NCBI RefSeq assembly: GCF_001680005.1
Contig: NC_033566.1
Location: 372,001-436,000 of the forward strand
DNA from: Plasmodium coatneyi
Lineage: Eukaryota > Apicomplexa > Aconoidasida > Haemosporida > Plasmodiidae
DNA length: 64,000 bases
Reading direction: 5' to 3'
The translations under genes and the position numbers were made by a program. The notes under the pieces were generated by a model, which searched no databases, had not been told where the DNA came from, and saw nothing but the letters and a program-made list of their open reading frames with translations. Numbering within the stretch: the stretch's first letter is position 1; the number at the start of each line of letters is the position of its first letter. Below, in pieces: positions 46,959 to 57,254 of the stretch.

Positions 46959-48533
46959 ATTTCCCAATCAGAACTATTCATAGCGAGGTTCTCTGTGTTT
47001 TATCATGTAACAGGATTTTACAAAAACTGTAGAGCCAAGCGAGGGGTACACAAAGAGAGGAACCTCTTTCGATTCCACTGTGGGTTATAACTGCGGGGAA
47101 TAATTTATTCACATAATGGTGTACCCGCGGTTAGGTCACTTTTTTTTTTTAATTTTCAAATATGGGGTGAAAAAAAAGGGCACACGTATTTTTAGCCTAC
47201 ATGGGGCTAATCCAAAGTAACGAATATCGCACAGGACAGTAAGAACGACCAAACGGGATGAAACAAAAAGGCAACTTCGCACAAGTACAAATTATTCCTC
47301 AGAGAAACCCTCGCAGATGTTGTTTGTGCTTCGAACGTGTGTACACTAGTGATTGCTTTGTTCCGCTTCACCTGGTGCTTATTTATTTTTTTTTTTTTTC
47401 GTGACATTTATTTTTTTCCATCTTGACTATTTTTCCCACTTGCGCAAAAAACGCATTCCATTTTATCATTTTTTATGCATAACAATGGCGGCAATTCGTT
47501 TCCACCGTTTGTATTCCCATGCCGAACAGCTCACTCTCCATTTCAGCACATGATCCAAGAAGCTAGCAACATAAGTGAAGATTAAACGTTTGTTTTTAAG
47601 ATGGCTCCTAATTGTTTTAAAAAAATTATGAACAAACAAACATAAAACTCAAAATTTTACATAATGAAACAAAATTGAAGCTACCCCCCTGGTGGAGGAA
47701 AAGAAAGACGGGAAAGCTGATCACCACACCATGGTGCCATTCCTTCGCTTCGTCATGTAGGGGGAGTGAAAACTTTTAATTAGGAAAAAGAAACTCAAAA
47801 GGATATGCACTGAGGGGTGGGCGGTACGCGCACACACAGCTGCAAAGTATAATTACAAATACAAACGGGTAGGAAAAAAAAGCACACACATGTATACACA
47901 TACATATAAGTACAAATCGGAGGGGTTATATCACGGAAACGCCGGGGAAAGGCAAAAGTGGACAAAATAAACCAAATTATAAACACTTAAAAAAATAATA
48001 ATTTTCTTAAATGCAACGGGGGGGGGATGCAATTTCGTGGGGGACAAATTCTCCCCGGCAAGGAATTTCCCCAAATGAGCCAATGCACTAAAAAGCGGTG
48101 TCACCTGCACGACGTAAAAATGTGCCCACATGGAAAGAATCCATGTAAATCTATGCACTGACAAACCTATGCAGATACAAATGCACGCGTAAGGGCGGTG
48201 ATGTAACGCAGACCCGCTGCACGGTGGCCAATGCAAAGTCGGAAAGCGGGGGTCGGAAAATTATTTAAATTATTTACCCGAGTGCTCAAATTTCGCAACT
48301 CCGTGGCGACGCACCCTGGTGTACACCCAAGAATTAACAATTCATTCGTTTTTACTTTCCCCACGGGTTGGGGATTTCCAACTTATGCCCTGAACCCTGC
48401 AATTAAATCGTTTTTGTTTAACTGCGGTAGATCTGACGCACCTTATGTGCAATGAGGAGGACTCGATGAAGTGGCCTCCCCGGATGGAAGTTGCTCTCCT
48501 CTTCTTGTCACTACAACGCTATGATGCCACGCC
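46959..48533. other. 1.6-kb intergenic region (calpain 3' flank)
   Basis: Upstream of the exonuclease gene and downstream of calpain. T-runs at ~47143-47152 and ~47384-47399; an A-run followed by TTATGAACA near 47619-47633. No gene recognised on either strand. Confidence 0.5.
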
Positions 48534-51500
48534 TTAGGATTGCACCGGGTAACATGTATCCACTGAGAGCTGCTTCTCTGAGACAAAGTGTACCTCGTGG
48601 TTATAAAGAACGTCCTCCTTTATATTCGTGGTGACGAGCAGCAGGTAGGAAGTATGCTCATTCTCCAGCTCCACCAAGGGGATCAATACAGAGTTGAACT
48701 TAATGTAGTAATCATACGCACAAGTGGAAAGGGGGAGTATGTCATATCCTGGTCCACCATGGATGCTGCACTTTTGCACAATCTTGTATACATATCTATT
48801 ATGCGAAATGTAAGAATTAAATAAATTATTCTTCATAACATTTCCAGCTTCTAGGTCGCTTGCATATGAGTCTGTGCTACCAACAAGCTTGTAAATATTG
48901 ACAAATGGAATTCCCTTAATTTTCATGTGTTCAAAGAAGGTAACTCTAAGCGAGAGAAGAGTGACAGTTGCAACGTGGAACAAAATGATAGAATAATTTT
49001 TTAAAGAATATAAAGGTACTAGTTGGTATTTAAAGAAGGGAAGCGGAGGAACGACATAAGAGTAAGGAATAAAATGAAGAACTGGTTTCTGCTTCTGCTT
49101 AGGGTAGTGAATACATATTTGGTAATCTCCTATAACGTTGGCTCTATATAAGGATGGAATTAGGCAATAAATCCCACTCTCCAGTGTACATTCAACATAA
49201 CAACAACCAGCTTTGTATGCCCCACTGGATATAATTTCTCCTTTTTTTAAACTCCTCGGGGATGATGTCATCCCTTTGAATATTCTCAAATTAACTGAAT
49301 GCTCTTGTGAGCATTCGAGGAAAATAAAAAAGGTCGTATCTTCGGGGACGTAAAAACGTATGTGCGGATTTCTAAAGTAGGACCACAAATTGTTCGAACA
49401 CCCTCCTGCACATTTACTTGTCCACTGTCCTTTGAAATAGAGGGAGTCGTAATTCTCTGGTAGCATTGGTGGCAACTCATATATCGACAGATGCGTATGA
49501 CTAAACACCTTCAGCGTGAAGTTAAATTCTTCCTTCTGTGAGTATTGTGACACGATTAGGACAAAATCGACGATTCTTAAAATTTCCTGCTGGCTCTCTC
49601 CTGATGTGTTTGCGCTTGCATTTGCATTCACGTTTACGTTGTCATTATTGCTGTGCGTGTGTCCTCCCGCCATATTATTTGGATTACCCCCCTGGGGTGC
49701 ATCAGAAGGATCCTTCTTCGAGGAGCTCTTCTTCATAAGGAAGTTATTAATACATTCATCTTCACCTCCAATGACCAACTTAGTGAAGGTACATTCCCCA
49801 TTAGAATATATTCCTTGCTTAATCGGAAACAACGGACAAATAATTCGGTCCTTTCCTGAATGGATATGCAGCGCCAGATATTTCTGCGAAGCGTCTGCCT
49901 TCCTCTCCCTGACATGTTTCGATAGAAGAATCCAAATTTCTATTGGCTTCTTCCCTATATAGCGTAAACCATCTTCAGACAAATCCTGTTTCTTCACATT
50001 TACATGTAGGGCAAATTGCGGGTTGTAAGCCACCAGGTGGGTGTCGTCTTGCAAAATGGAGCTATTCAAGTACTTGCTGTTCTCCCACTTTGTGTGAATT
50101 TCAAACTGGTATGGAAAGATAACACTATTCCAACAAATATATATGTGCGAGAAATATTTCACTACATCTTTCCAGGGGATCCAAAAACAACCATCGTCTT
50201 TCCCTTTTGCCTTCTCAATAGAATAGTTTAACTTCTTTTGCACTTCCTTTGTCCACGTCGTTTCATCATGATGAGAATACTTCCCCTTCCAACGGATGCA
50301 TCCCCATGGGTTCTTTATATAAAGCAGCTTATCCCCGTTATACATTTCGATATTTAAAATGGAATAGGCGTGTCTCGTTACAATTCCAGTTGAGAGCGAA
50401 ACCCCTTCTGGGTAGTCCAACCCTGACGGCGCAGCGTCCTTCAATTCTAGGGTACCCAAACAGACTACACATTTCCCTTTTTTTATTCCTTCGTAAATAT
50501 TATTCCATATGATGTCCCACTTTTCATCGTATTCTTCATACTCCTCGTTCATCAAATCGGAGCTCTCCCCTTTTTGATTTAAGTAGCTGTACTGATCGGC
50601 TGATCCGCACACATAGGAAGACAGATCCATGCTACTCACTGCTTCGCACAGAAATTGGTTCGCATGTCTCATCCTAACTTCACAGTCGGTCATAACTTTA
50701 TTCGGTGCGTCATTCACACCGTCTCCGTTTCCTACGCAGCGTGCTATTTTCTTGCTCCGGGGGAAGGTGTCACGCGGGGAAAATTCCTCGACAGAGTTTC
50801 TCTTCCGCTGTGTCTTCTTGGCCTCCGTTCCATCAGCACCGCTTACCCTTTTAACGGTCCACTTGGGCGGTTTTACCTTCCCGCTCCATCTTTGCTTGTT
50901 TCGCATCTCCGTTGCATACAAATGGCGCAGGGTCCAATACACCTTCAGCTTTTCACACTTAGACCAATCAGCACGTGCTGGGTGGCAGTTACAACTTTTG
51001 CCCAATCGGTGGACGCTTAAATTGGCACCCACGGGTATCTCGTACCGGGTGTCCTTCCTGCTCCTATGTATGTATAATTGCCCACCTGCACAGTGTGTCA
51101 TCCTATTTTTGCCGCTTCGAACGTAGTGGTAAAGGCTCGATTTCCAATTTATCACATTTTTTCTCTTCCCCTTTTTCACACATGTTCTAAGTTCGTGTGC
51201 TTCCTTCCGCATCGCTCCATGTACAGCACACTCACGTTTAAGCTGCTCTGCTGGGGGGTGCATCCCCATGAGGGACCCATCACAAGCATCCAAATCGGAC
51301 GCGTTGACCTGATTTACCGCGGTGTGAGCCGTTAAACGATCGAACGACGGAGGGGAGCTACTTATCTTCGACTTCAACGAAATTGTCACAGGGATCCAAC
51401 CAGTTAGGTAATACAAATCGGATCCAGGGTTGGATCCATACATGGAGTATGAACCCCCCATCAGTTTAACAAATGCTTTTTCAAGCAAAGTAACCCAAAG

Positions 51501-54497
51501 CTCTTTCTGATTATTCGAATAAGCTACTAGCAAAGAATTGTTGCTCTTCACAGGCACATAATCGTCGATGATAATTTTCCTCTGAATTCCATTACAGTGT
51601 AGTCTACAGATATACATTCCACATGGGTTAAAAATTGGCCAGTTCCTATTCACATGCACATAGTTAGATGTACAGGGAGAAATGATATTTGAGAGAACGG
51701 GGACTTTGTGCTTTCTCTCATATTCAATCAAAACAGTTAAAGAGGATAAAAAGGAACAATCTGCCACAAATCCTTGTCTTATACAACTATTATACAAATC
51801 TGTTGACATAACAATGGGGTTGCTATACAATTCGGAGAGCCTTTTCCAACAATCGAACTTTTTTTTTTGTCTTACACTTAGTTCTAAGTACCCATCAGGA
51901 TCTGTCCATTTGTAATCTACCCATCCGTACAGCTTAAAACAGTTGATGTAATGATATATGCATCTTTTTTTGTGACATTTTCTGCACATGAGATAATTTT
52001 TCTTTATCGAACTTTCATTTAGTCTATACTTATGTTCGCAAATTTGTTCAGTGCTTTTTTCTTCCGTCGGATATTCTTTCTTTTCTAATTTGTTACTAAT
52101 CATGTGTGTACTTCTCTCCCCTTCAACTTTGTCATTTTTCGCGTTCTTACTGGTACACATTTGGTACCTTAACTTTGGATCCTCCATTTGTAGCCCCCTC
52201 TCATCTTTACTACTTTTCTTTGTATTTACAGGGTTAACGTCTTGGTAGAGCATTTTATGACATTCTACTTCTCTCTTAACCCGTTTCATCACATTTGGGT
52301 TGCTATTTGTGTTTCCCCCCTTTACATGTGAGGTGTAATTCCCTTGATCTTCTCTCATGATGTGCCCCCCATGGTGGGATTCCCCATTATTATTGCTACT
52401 CCTGGGGTAGCCTTCCTTCACTTCTTTTCCTCCCACGTGGCTATTTATCCCGTTAACTTGATTTTCCGCCATGCTAATTCTAACTGTCTTCTTGCGTTTC
52501 TTTCCATCCGTTTTTTTTTTCTTCCTCTTCCCTTCCTTGTCCGTGTCTACTCTCGATTCGATGTTTCCTCCATTCATCGCTAGGGTTGCGTTATTTGGCA
52601 AAACGGATTGCAGACCGGGTTCTCCCTTTTTGCCTTTCTTCACATGTGTGGAATTTTCTCCCTTCTTCTTCTCCTCCTGATAGGTTTTTTTTTTTGTTGT
52701 TTCGCTTTTTTTTCTTGCTTCCTTTTTGCCATTGCCTATGGATTTCACATGCTCGTTATTCGTGCTTACCATTTGGTTAGTGAGCGGGCTACTATGATTC
52801 CTCTTTTCTTTATCCGTCTGTTCATTTTCCACTCCGTTGGCGTTATGTCGAATGGGTCCTTCGACCTGACCCTTCTGCCTTTTCGGTTGGTCCCTTTTTC
52901 TTTCCCTGCCCTCTAACGATTCTCTCTTCCCTCCCTCAGCAGCCTCAGTTTTCTTTGACTTTTCCCTATTCGTCGCGACCTTTCTACCTTCCACGTCTTT
53001 CTCATTAATAGCACCCCTTTTTGTTCCCCCGTTTTGCATACTAGCAACTTCTTTCGTATGACTCCGCTTCTTAACACGTGCGGTAGAGGTCCTAATGTGC
53101 AGCTTAAATAAATTGTCCATGCTGAGATTTCTGTTACTAACGTATTTTTTATCCTTCTTCCTCTCTGCATTTCCATTGCACAATCGTAGTTTTTTCTTTA
53201 AAACACGTCTAGAAGTATTTTTCAATGTGTGTTTATCGTGGGGTGCATTCGACCTCTGCTCGTGCTCGTCTGCACCCGCATTCGTCTTTTTCTCCTCACC
53301 GGCATTGTCGTTCCGGCCGTTTTCATCGTTTCCATCACACCCCCTCTGGTCATAACTGTTGTTGAAGAACCCACAAAAGTTGACCTCCTTGTCATGCGGG
53401 TCCACTGCACCATCCACCTTCATTTTCTTCTCCGAAAAATGTTTCACATGTTTGACATACGAATTGTTCCTTATATCGGGGTCGTTTTCAATCCATGGCA
53501 GGATTATGTAATTCCCTATCAAGGAGCTCTCGAACAAAATCCTAGACGCATGGACATCCTCGGAGATGTGGCTGGGCATCAGGGAGAACAAATTAAATAC
53601 GTTTGAATTAAATTTGTAAAATTCATAAATATGCAGAAAAGTGTTTTTTCTCAAAATGGCACTTCTAAAATCGTGATAGTAGAGTAGCTGTTCTTTATTC
53701 TTTCTGATAGCCCTCATTAGCAGTTCTTCTTTTTTCTTACTCCCCAGGCAGTTGTAGATTTCCTTTGTTTTTTTTCTTAACCGCTGTGCGATGATGGATT
53801 CATTCGGAGGAACAGATGAATCTTCATTTTGCCCTCCTTTGGTGCATATTTTATCCTTCCTCGTTTTATGCAAAAATTTAATTTTTTTTTTTCTAAACAG
53901 ATTTTTCTTCTCCATATGGGATGGCGATTCTCCTTTTTCCTTTCTGCCTTGCGATGTGGATTCCCTCTTTATGAGTGTGTTGTTGATCCTTTTTATGATT
54001 CCCGTGAAGGAGTTGTTATCAACATTGTTCTCAATACCATCGATTTTGCTCTGTCCTGCGTGCCTCTTTTTGGCCTCTTTGGACGATATTTGCATGTTGC
54101 CATCTCCCTGGTGGGCTTCAAATATGCTGTCTTGTTCATTCTTCCTTTCGTTTCCACTTACTTTTTCCCCCTGTTTGTTCTTTCTCCTCTCCTTGCCATT
54201 GTAGTCAATTGAGGGGAAAACATCCCTACTACCATCACGCGGGACAACATAGTGACTGTCGCTATTTTCATTCTCCGGATCACTACTCACGACCCACCTT
54301 TTAACGGACGTACTACTAGACACACTGTTCAGCCTATCTTTAGAACTACCCCCTTTCTCACTCCTATGCCTGTTGGACCTTCCCTTCCCACTCCTATATA
54401 TCTTCAACACATCGTTGTTGACGTCGCTGTTGACTGTGTCTTCCTGATTTTCTTCTTTCCTTCTTTCATTTTTCACCTTACTACATCTACACCCCAT
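48534..54497 (-). CDS. CPL: calpain (cysteine protease, papain-like), 1987 aa, dual-acylation N-terminus
   Basis: Single exon from the ATG at 54497. MGCRCSKVK offers Gly2 for myristoylation and Cys3/Cys5 for palmitoylation, so membrane attachment is expected. Residues ~10-850 are basic and low-complexity. The calpain core begins with KKFDCWKRLSELYSNP; RQGFVADCSFLSSL holds the oxyanion Q908 and nucleophile C914 (family QGxxGDCWLL, here Ala-Asp-Cys-Ser). A ~230-residue insert (~1080-1310) splits the two protease lobes before TRHAYSILN (H1376) and YIKNPWGCIRWKG (N1396). Two C-terminal beta-sandwich (domain III/CBSW-like) regions follow, the second with GQWTSKCAGGCSNNLWSYF. There is no penta-EF-hand domain. 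In P. falciparum the single calpain is reported as important for cell-cycle progression. A cassette of Asn/Ala residues near 1630 is low complexity. Confidence 0.95.
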   Translation of the reverse strand: MGCRCSKVKNERRKEENQEDTVNSDVNNDVLKIYRSGKGRSNRHRSEKGGSSKDRLNSVSSSTSVKRWVVSSDPENENSDSHYVVPRDGSRDVFPSIDYNGKERRKNKQGEKVSGNERKNEQDSIFEAHQGDGNMQISSKEAKKRHAGQSKIDGIENNVDNNSFTGIIKRINNTLIKRESTSQGRKEKGESPSHMEKKNLFRKKKIKFLHKTRKDKICTKGGQNEDSSVPPNESIIAQRLRKKTKEIYNCLGSKKKEELLMRAIRKNKEQLLYYHDFRSAILRKNTFLHIYEFYKFNSNVFNLFSLMPSHISEDVHASRILFESSLIGNYIILPWIENDPDIRNNSYVKHVKHFSEKKMKVDGAVDPHDKEVNFCGFFNNSYDQRGCDGNDENGRNDNAGEEKKTNAGADEHEQRSNAPHDKHTLKNTSRRVLKKKLRLCNGNAERKKDKKYVSNRNLSMDNLFKLHIRTSTARVKKRSHTKEVASMQNGGTKRGAINEKDVEGRKVATNREKSKKTEAAEGGKRESLEGRERKRDQPKRQKGQVEGPIRHNANGVENEQTDKEKRNHSSPLTNQMVSTNNEHVKSIGNGKKEARKKSETTKKKTYQEEKKKGENSTHVKKGKKGEPGLQSVLPNNATLAMNGGNIESRVDTDKEGKRKKKKTDGKKRKKTVRISMAENQVNGINSHVGGKEVKEGYPRSSNNNGESHHGGHIMREDQGNYTSHVKGGNTNSNPNVMKRVKREVECHKMLYQDVNPVNTKKSSKDERGLQMEDPKLRYQMCTSKNAKNDKVEGERSTHMISNKLEKKEYPTEEKSTEQICEHKYRLNESSIKKNYLMCRKCHKKRCIYHYINCFKLYGWVDYKWTDPDGYLELSVRQKKKFDCWKRLSELYSNPIVMSTDLYNSCIRQGFVADCSFLSSLTVLIEYERKHKVPVLSNIISPCTSNYVHVNRNWPIFNPCGMYICRLHCNGIQRKIIIDDYVPVKSNNSLLVAYSNNQKELWVTLLEKAFVKLMGGSYSMYGSNPGSDLYYLTGWIPVTISLKSKISSSPPSFDRLTAHTAVNQVNASDLDACDGSLMGMHPPAEQLKRECAVHGAMRKEAHELRTCVKKGKRKNVINWKSSLYHYVRSGKNRMTHCAGGQLYIHRSRKDTRYEIPVGANLSVHRLGKSCNCHPARADWSKCEKLKVYWTLRHLYATEMRNKQRWSGKVKPPKWTVKRVSGADGTEAKKTQRKRNSVEEFSPRDTFPRSKKIARCVGNGDGVNDAPNKVMTDCEVRMRHANQFLCEAVSSMDLSSYVCGSADQYSYLNQKGESSDLMNEEYEEYDEKWDIIWNNIYEGIKKGKCVVCLGTLELKDAAPSGLDYPEGVSLSTGIVTRHAYSILNIEMYNGDKLLYIKNPWGCIRWKGKYSHHDETTWTKEVQKKLNYSIEKAKGKDDGCFWIPWKDVVKYFSHIYICWNSVIFPYQFEIHTKWENSKYLNSSILQDDTHLVAYNPQFALHVNVKKQDLSEDGLRYIGKKPIEIWILLSKHVRERKADASQKYLALHIHSGKDRIICPLFPIKQGIYSNGECTFTKLVIGGEDECINNFLMKKSSSKKDPSDAPQGGNPNNMAGGHTHSNNDNVNVNANASANTSGESQQEILRIVDFVLIVSQYSQKEEFNFTLKVFSHTHLSIYELPPMLPENYDSLYFKGQWTSKCAGGCSNNLWSYFRNPHIRFYVPEDTTFFIFLECSQEHSVNLRIFKGMTSSPRSLKKGEIISSGAYKAGCCYVECTLESGIYCLIPSLYRANVIGDYQICIHYPKQKQKPVLHFIPYSYVVPPLPFFKYQLVPLYSLKNYSIILFHVATVTLLSLRVTFFEHMKIKGIPFVNIYKLVGSTDSYASDLEAGNVMKNNLFNSYISHNRYVYKIVQKCSIHGGPGYDILPLSTCAYDYYIKFNSVLIPLVELENEHTSYLLLVTTNIKEDVLYNHEVHFVSEKQLSVDTCYPVQS

Positions 54498-54537
54498 ATC
54501 ATGATATAGAATTTTCTCATTTGAACTGTGCAGTCAG

Positions 54538-54766
54538 ATGGAGTGGTACTCTTTGGAAGCACTCTGCTGTTCGGGAGGTCTCCCCCAGATCGCTTTGGTG
54601 GAAGCTTATCGGGAAAAGAAAGCAGACGTGGAAGCAGAAAAGTTCACACAAAAACACGCACAGACAGACGTGGAGAACAAAATAGCCTCGGCTACAGTCT
54701 CTACGGACAGCTGTGGAACGAATTTAATTTCCCACGGATACGCTTATGTATATCCATACAGTACAT
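54538..54766 (+). CDS. possible first exon of an unrecognised small gene
   Basis: The plus-strand frame from the ATG at 54538 encodes 76 codons (MEWYSLEALCCSGGLPQIAL, VEAYREKKADVEAEKFTQKH...) that are far less AT-rich than the surrounding DNA, and ends at a strong donor ACAT/GTAAGT. A possible acceptor TTTTATGTAG ends at 55802 and would add only 13 residues. The ATG lies only 40 nt from the divergent calpain start, unusual for Plasmodium. No family recognised. Confidence 0.3.
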
Positions 54767-56594
54767 GTAAGTAAAGACGTTACGTATATTTGCACTCTTC
54801 GTTAAAGAAGGTATATGGACAAACATAGCACATTTAGCAGGGATATACATTTGAAGGCCTTTTTTTTTTTTTTCACATGCCTTTCAAATTAGCATATACC
54901 ATGTGGGAAAAGAGGCACTTGCCTGTTTGTGCGCAAAAAAGGGGCATATACATACGCAAACATACTTCACGTGCATGTTATATTTAAGTACATGCTTACG
55001 TGCATAAGCGTATTAGTGTGACTAAGCACATAGTCTAGCAAAATGCTACATTATAATTAACATCACATAAGGGGAATGGGAAAAAAAAATTATGGAAAAA
55101 TGTACAGGTAACCAAATGATACAAATCGTTTTCCTTCAAAATTTTATTCAAAGAAGTTTTTCTTATCATACAGAATGCTGTTCATTCTTCACAAATGGGT
55201 ATAAAAAGAAAAATGTAAAACTTCAAAAAAGAGGGGAAGCAAATACTACAAAAATTGAGAATTTGTGAAAAAAAAAAAAAAAAAAAAATACCACTTACGG
55301 ATATACATGTGACGAGCAAAAGTTGTGAATTAAACTGCCAATAAAGATTTAAATTATTTTTAATTGAAACAGGAGGTGGCCGAGTGGTAAAGCAGCAAAG
55401 TTGGTGATGTAGCAAAAAACGTGCAAAAAAAAAAAAAAAAAGTAAAAGGCAACAAAAAACAGCGTTTACGTAGCAGAATGTGGAACAATTGCACAAAGCA
55501 AAACAAATTCCGACCATGCTGCTAAAAGGCAAACATCCGTTTGGCCAACACGGAATGAAAATACTCGATGGACAAGAATGCACAAGTACATACATATATG
55601 CCACAACAGCAAGCGTGTAAATTTTAAAAAACTTAGAACAATCGCTGCGGGGCAGGCGGCTGCTTTTGTGGACCTTTGCCTTATTTGTAATATCACTGGG
55701 GCATGCCTGCGTATCTACATGTCCACTTTCATATCTACGTACCAACACTGTCGTAAAATCGTACGCTTTCACACATTTGCCCACGTTTCCCCTTTTATGT
55801 AGATCAAGGGGAAAAGGACAAAAAAAAAAAAGTACCCTCCTAAAAAGGGGGGCAAAAAAAGTACGGCAAAATGGTGCAGCAAAGTACAGGGCAAAAGCAA
55901 GGACGTTAAGGAATTGAAAAAACGCACCCCGCAATGTTACCGTGCACTCAACAATCTTTCGTGCCTAGCACATGCCCAATGTATAGAAGTAGATTTTACC
56001 TACTGCCTCTTCTCATGTTTGATCATAGAGCGCATTTTAGGAACATCTTATCAGTGGCATGCATGTACCTCATACCGTATCCCCTTCCAAAAATTAACTC
56101 TTTGCAGAATTCCGAATGGCGAAATAATGTTGACCATATAGAATTAAAAAAAAAAAAAAAGTCACCCGCACAGTATACGCTTTAATTGTGAACCTGGGAA
56201 CATTTCCACCCCTACTGCATATGAATACTTCAAAAGTATGTTGTAAAGTGGGTAAGCCCGAACTCAAAATTGTTAGCCCCATTTAGCCAATCACCTCTTT
56301 GGAAGTTCCCATTCGCTAAAATGGCTCGCATGAAAAAAAAAAAAACTCTCCTAAAAGAATTGTGTCAAGCTATTAACTAAAAAAAAGAGTTCCCTTTGGG
56401 AGGACGCACGACTAAACAAAAACACACAGTCAAAAGAAGTCCACGCAAAAATATGCACCGTGGAAAATGCCAAATAATTTCCACACATTTGTGGGTGTAA
56501 GTAAAAAAATGCAACGCGCACATGCGCAGATAACTATGTGAGAAGTATACCCCCGTGAAAAATCAAATGAACAAATAAAACTTGCGCATGTCGC

Positions 56595-56619
<25 letters not shown>
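56595..56619. repeat. poly(dA) tract, 25 nt
   Basis: Uninterrupted adenine run just downstream of the TMCO1-like stop codon. Confidence 0.9.
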
Positions 56620-56625
<6 letters not shown>

Positions 56626-56663
56626 GCTTCACGCATTTTATACTGCCCGTCCAGTTGTTGCCC

Positions 56664-57254
56664 CTATTTCCACATATCACCCTCCTCGTCCGGCATCTTA
56701 AAATCTCCAAACATTCCAGATGGTGGAGCGTATCCGAAAAACTTCTGAATGTTCTGTCTAGTGAGCATCAACGTTAGGGTATAAATAAAGGTCGATGAGC
56801 AATGGTACAAATTTTTTCCCTGTAACCCCGTGTGCGTTAGTAAGGTAACGGGGAAAATTGGCTTAAAAGGCAAAATGGCAATTGTGAGTCCTTCAAATAA
56901 GCTAAAAAGCAACGGCATCATGGACATAAAAATTAATCCCGTTATTACATTTGACTTTGTCTTGAGCGTTGCCATTGTTTTGGTTTTCTCAATATATATT
57001 TCTTCCGTTGTGACTTTTTTTTTCATTTTTTTTTTGTTGTTACTGTTGCTGCTATTCCCATCGATTTTGCTTAGCAACCCATCTTCCTTCTCCTTCTGAA
57101 CTTTCTCATACAATATTTTTAATTCTTCGTTCAACTTTATAAACTTCTCATTTCTGTAAACGAATATCCAACTTAAAAATTCGCAAAAAACTCCACACGC
57201 AATCGCAATTCCGATGATGATGAAAATGTCGGTCTTCCTTATAACATCATCCAT
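56664..57254 (-). CDS. TMCO1: TMCO1-type ER membrane calcium channel protein
   Basis: 196 aa from the ATG at 57254; the nine in-frame codons upstream contain no ATG. Layout matches TMCO1 of the EMC3/Get1/Oxa1 superfamily: TM1 at ~10-31 (FIIIGIAIACGVFCEFLSWI) ending in FVYRNEKF where TMCO1 has LVYRTDKY, a Lys/Glu coiled-coil (~38-88), TM2-3 at ~97-125 including LFEGLTIAILPFKPIFPV (TMCO1 IFDGRVVAKLPFTPL), a membrane segment with CSSTFIYTLTLMLTRQNIQK, and the signature RQNIQKFFGYAPPSGMFG. In animals TMCO1 is an ER calcium-load-activated channel and part of the multipass translocon at the ribosome. The coiled-coil carries an Asn/Ser/Lys insert. Strong family match over the full length. Confidence 0.92.
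   Translation of the reverse strand: MDDVIRKTDIFIIIGIAIACGVFCEFLSWIFVYRNEKFIKLNEELKILYEKVQKEKEDGLLSKIDGNSSNSNNKKKMKKKVTTEEIYIEKTKTMATLKTKSNVITGLIFMSMMPLLFSLFEGLTIAILPFKPIFPVTLLTHTGLQGKNLYHCSSTFIYTLTLMLTRQNIQKFFGYAPPSGMFGDFKMPDEEGDMWK

Larger units (their letters stand above)
54498..56663. other. 2.2-kb intergenic region
   Basis: Calpain 5' flank and TMCO1-like gene 3' flank. It holds A-runs (55269-55287, ~55425-55441, 56595-56619) and a CATACATA-type repeat near 54949-54966. A possible coding exon at 54538-54766 is listed separately. The minus-strand open frame at 55182-55934 is Phe/Cys-rich because it reads through A-runs and is not called. Confidence 0.5.

Noticed and set aside
49516..51335. 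Several plus-strand open frames
   Set aside because: Antisense shadows of the calpain coding sequence.
55373..55420. tRNA D-arm-like sequence GGTGGCCGAGTGGTAAAGC
   Set aside because: Looks like the start of a Leu/Ser tRNA, but no anticodon arm, T-loop (GGTTCGAATCC type) or acceptor pairing follows.
55182..55934. 250-codon minus-strand open frame
   Set aside because: Very rich in Phe and Cys because it reads across several A-runs; no coding pattern, no homology, no splice sites.
55803..56141. Plus-strand frame open for about 113 codons after an acceptor-like TTTTATGTAG
   Set aside because: Lys-rich from A-runs at its start; phase does not match the candidate donor at 54766; no homology seen.
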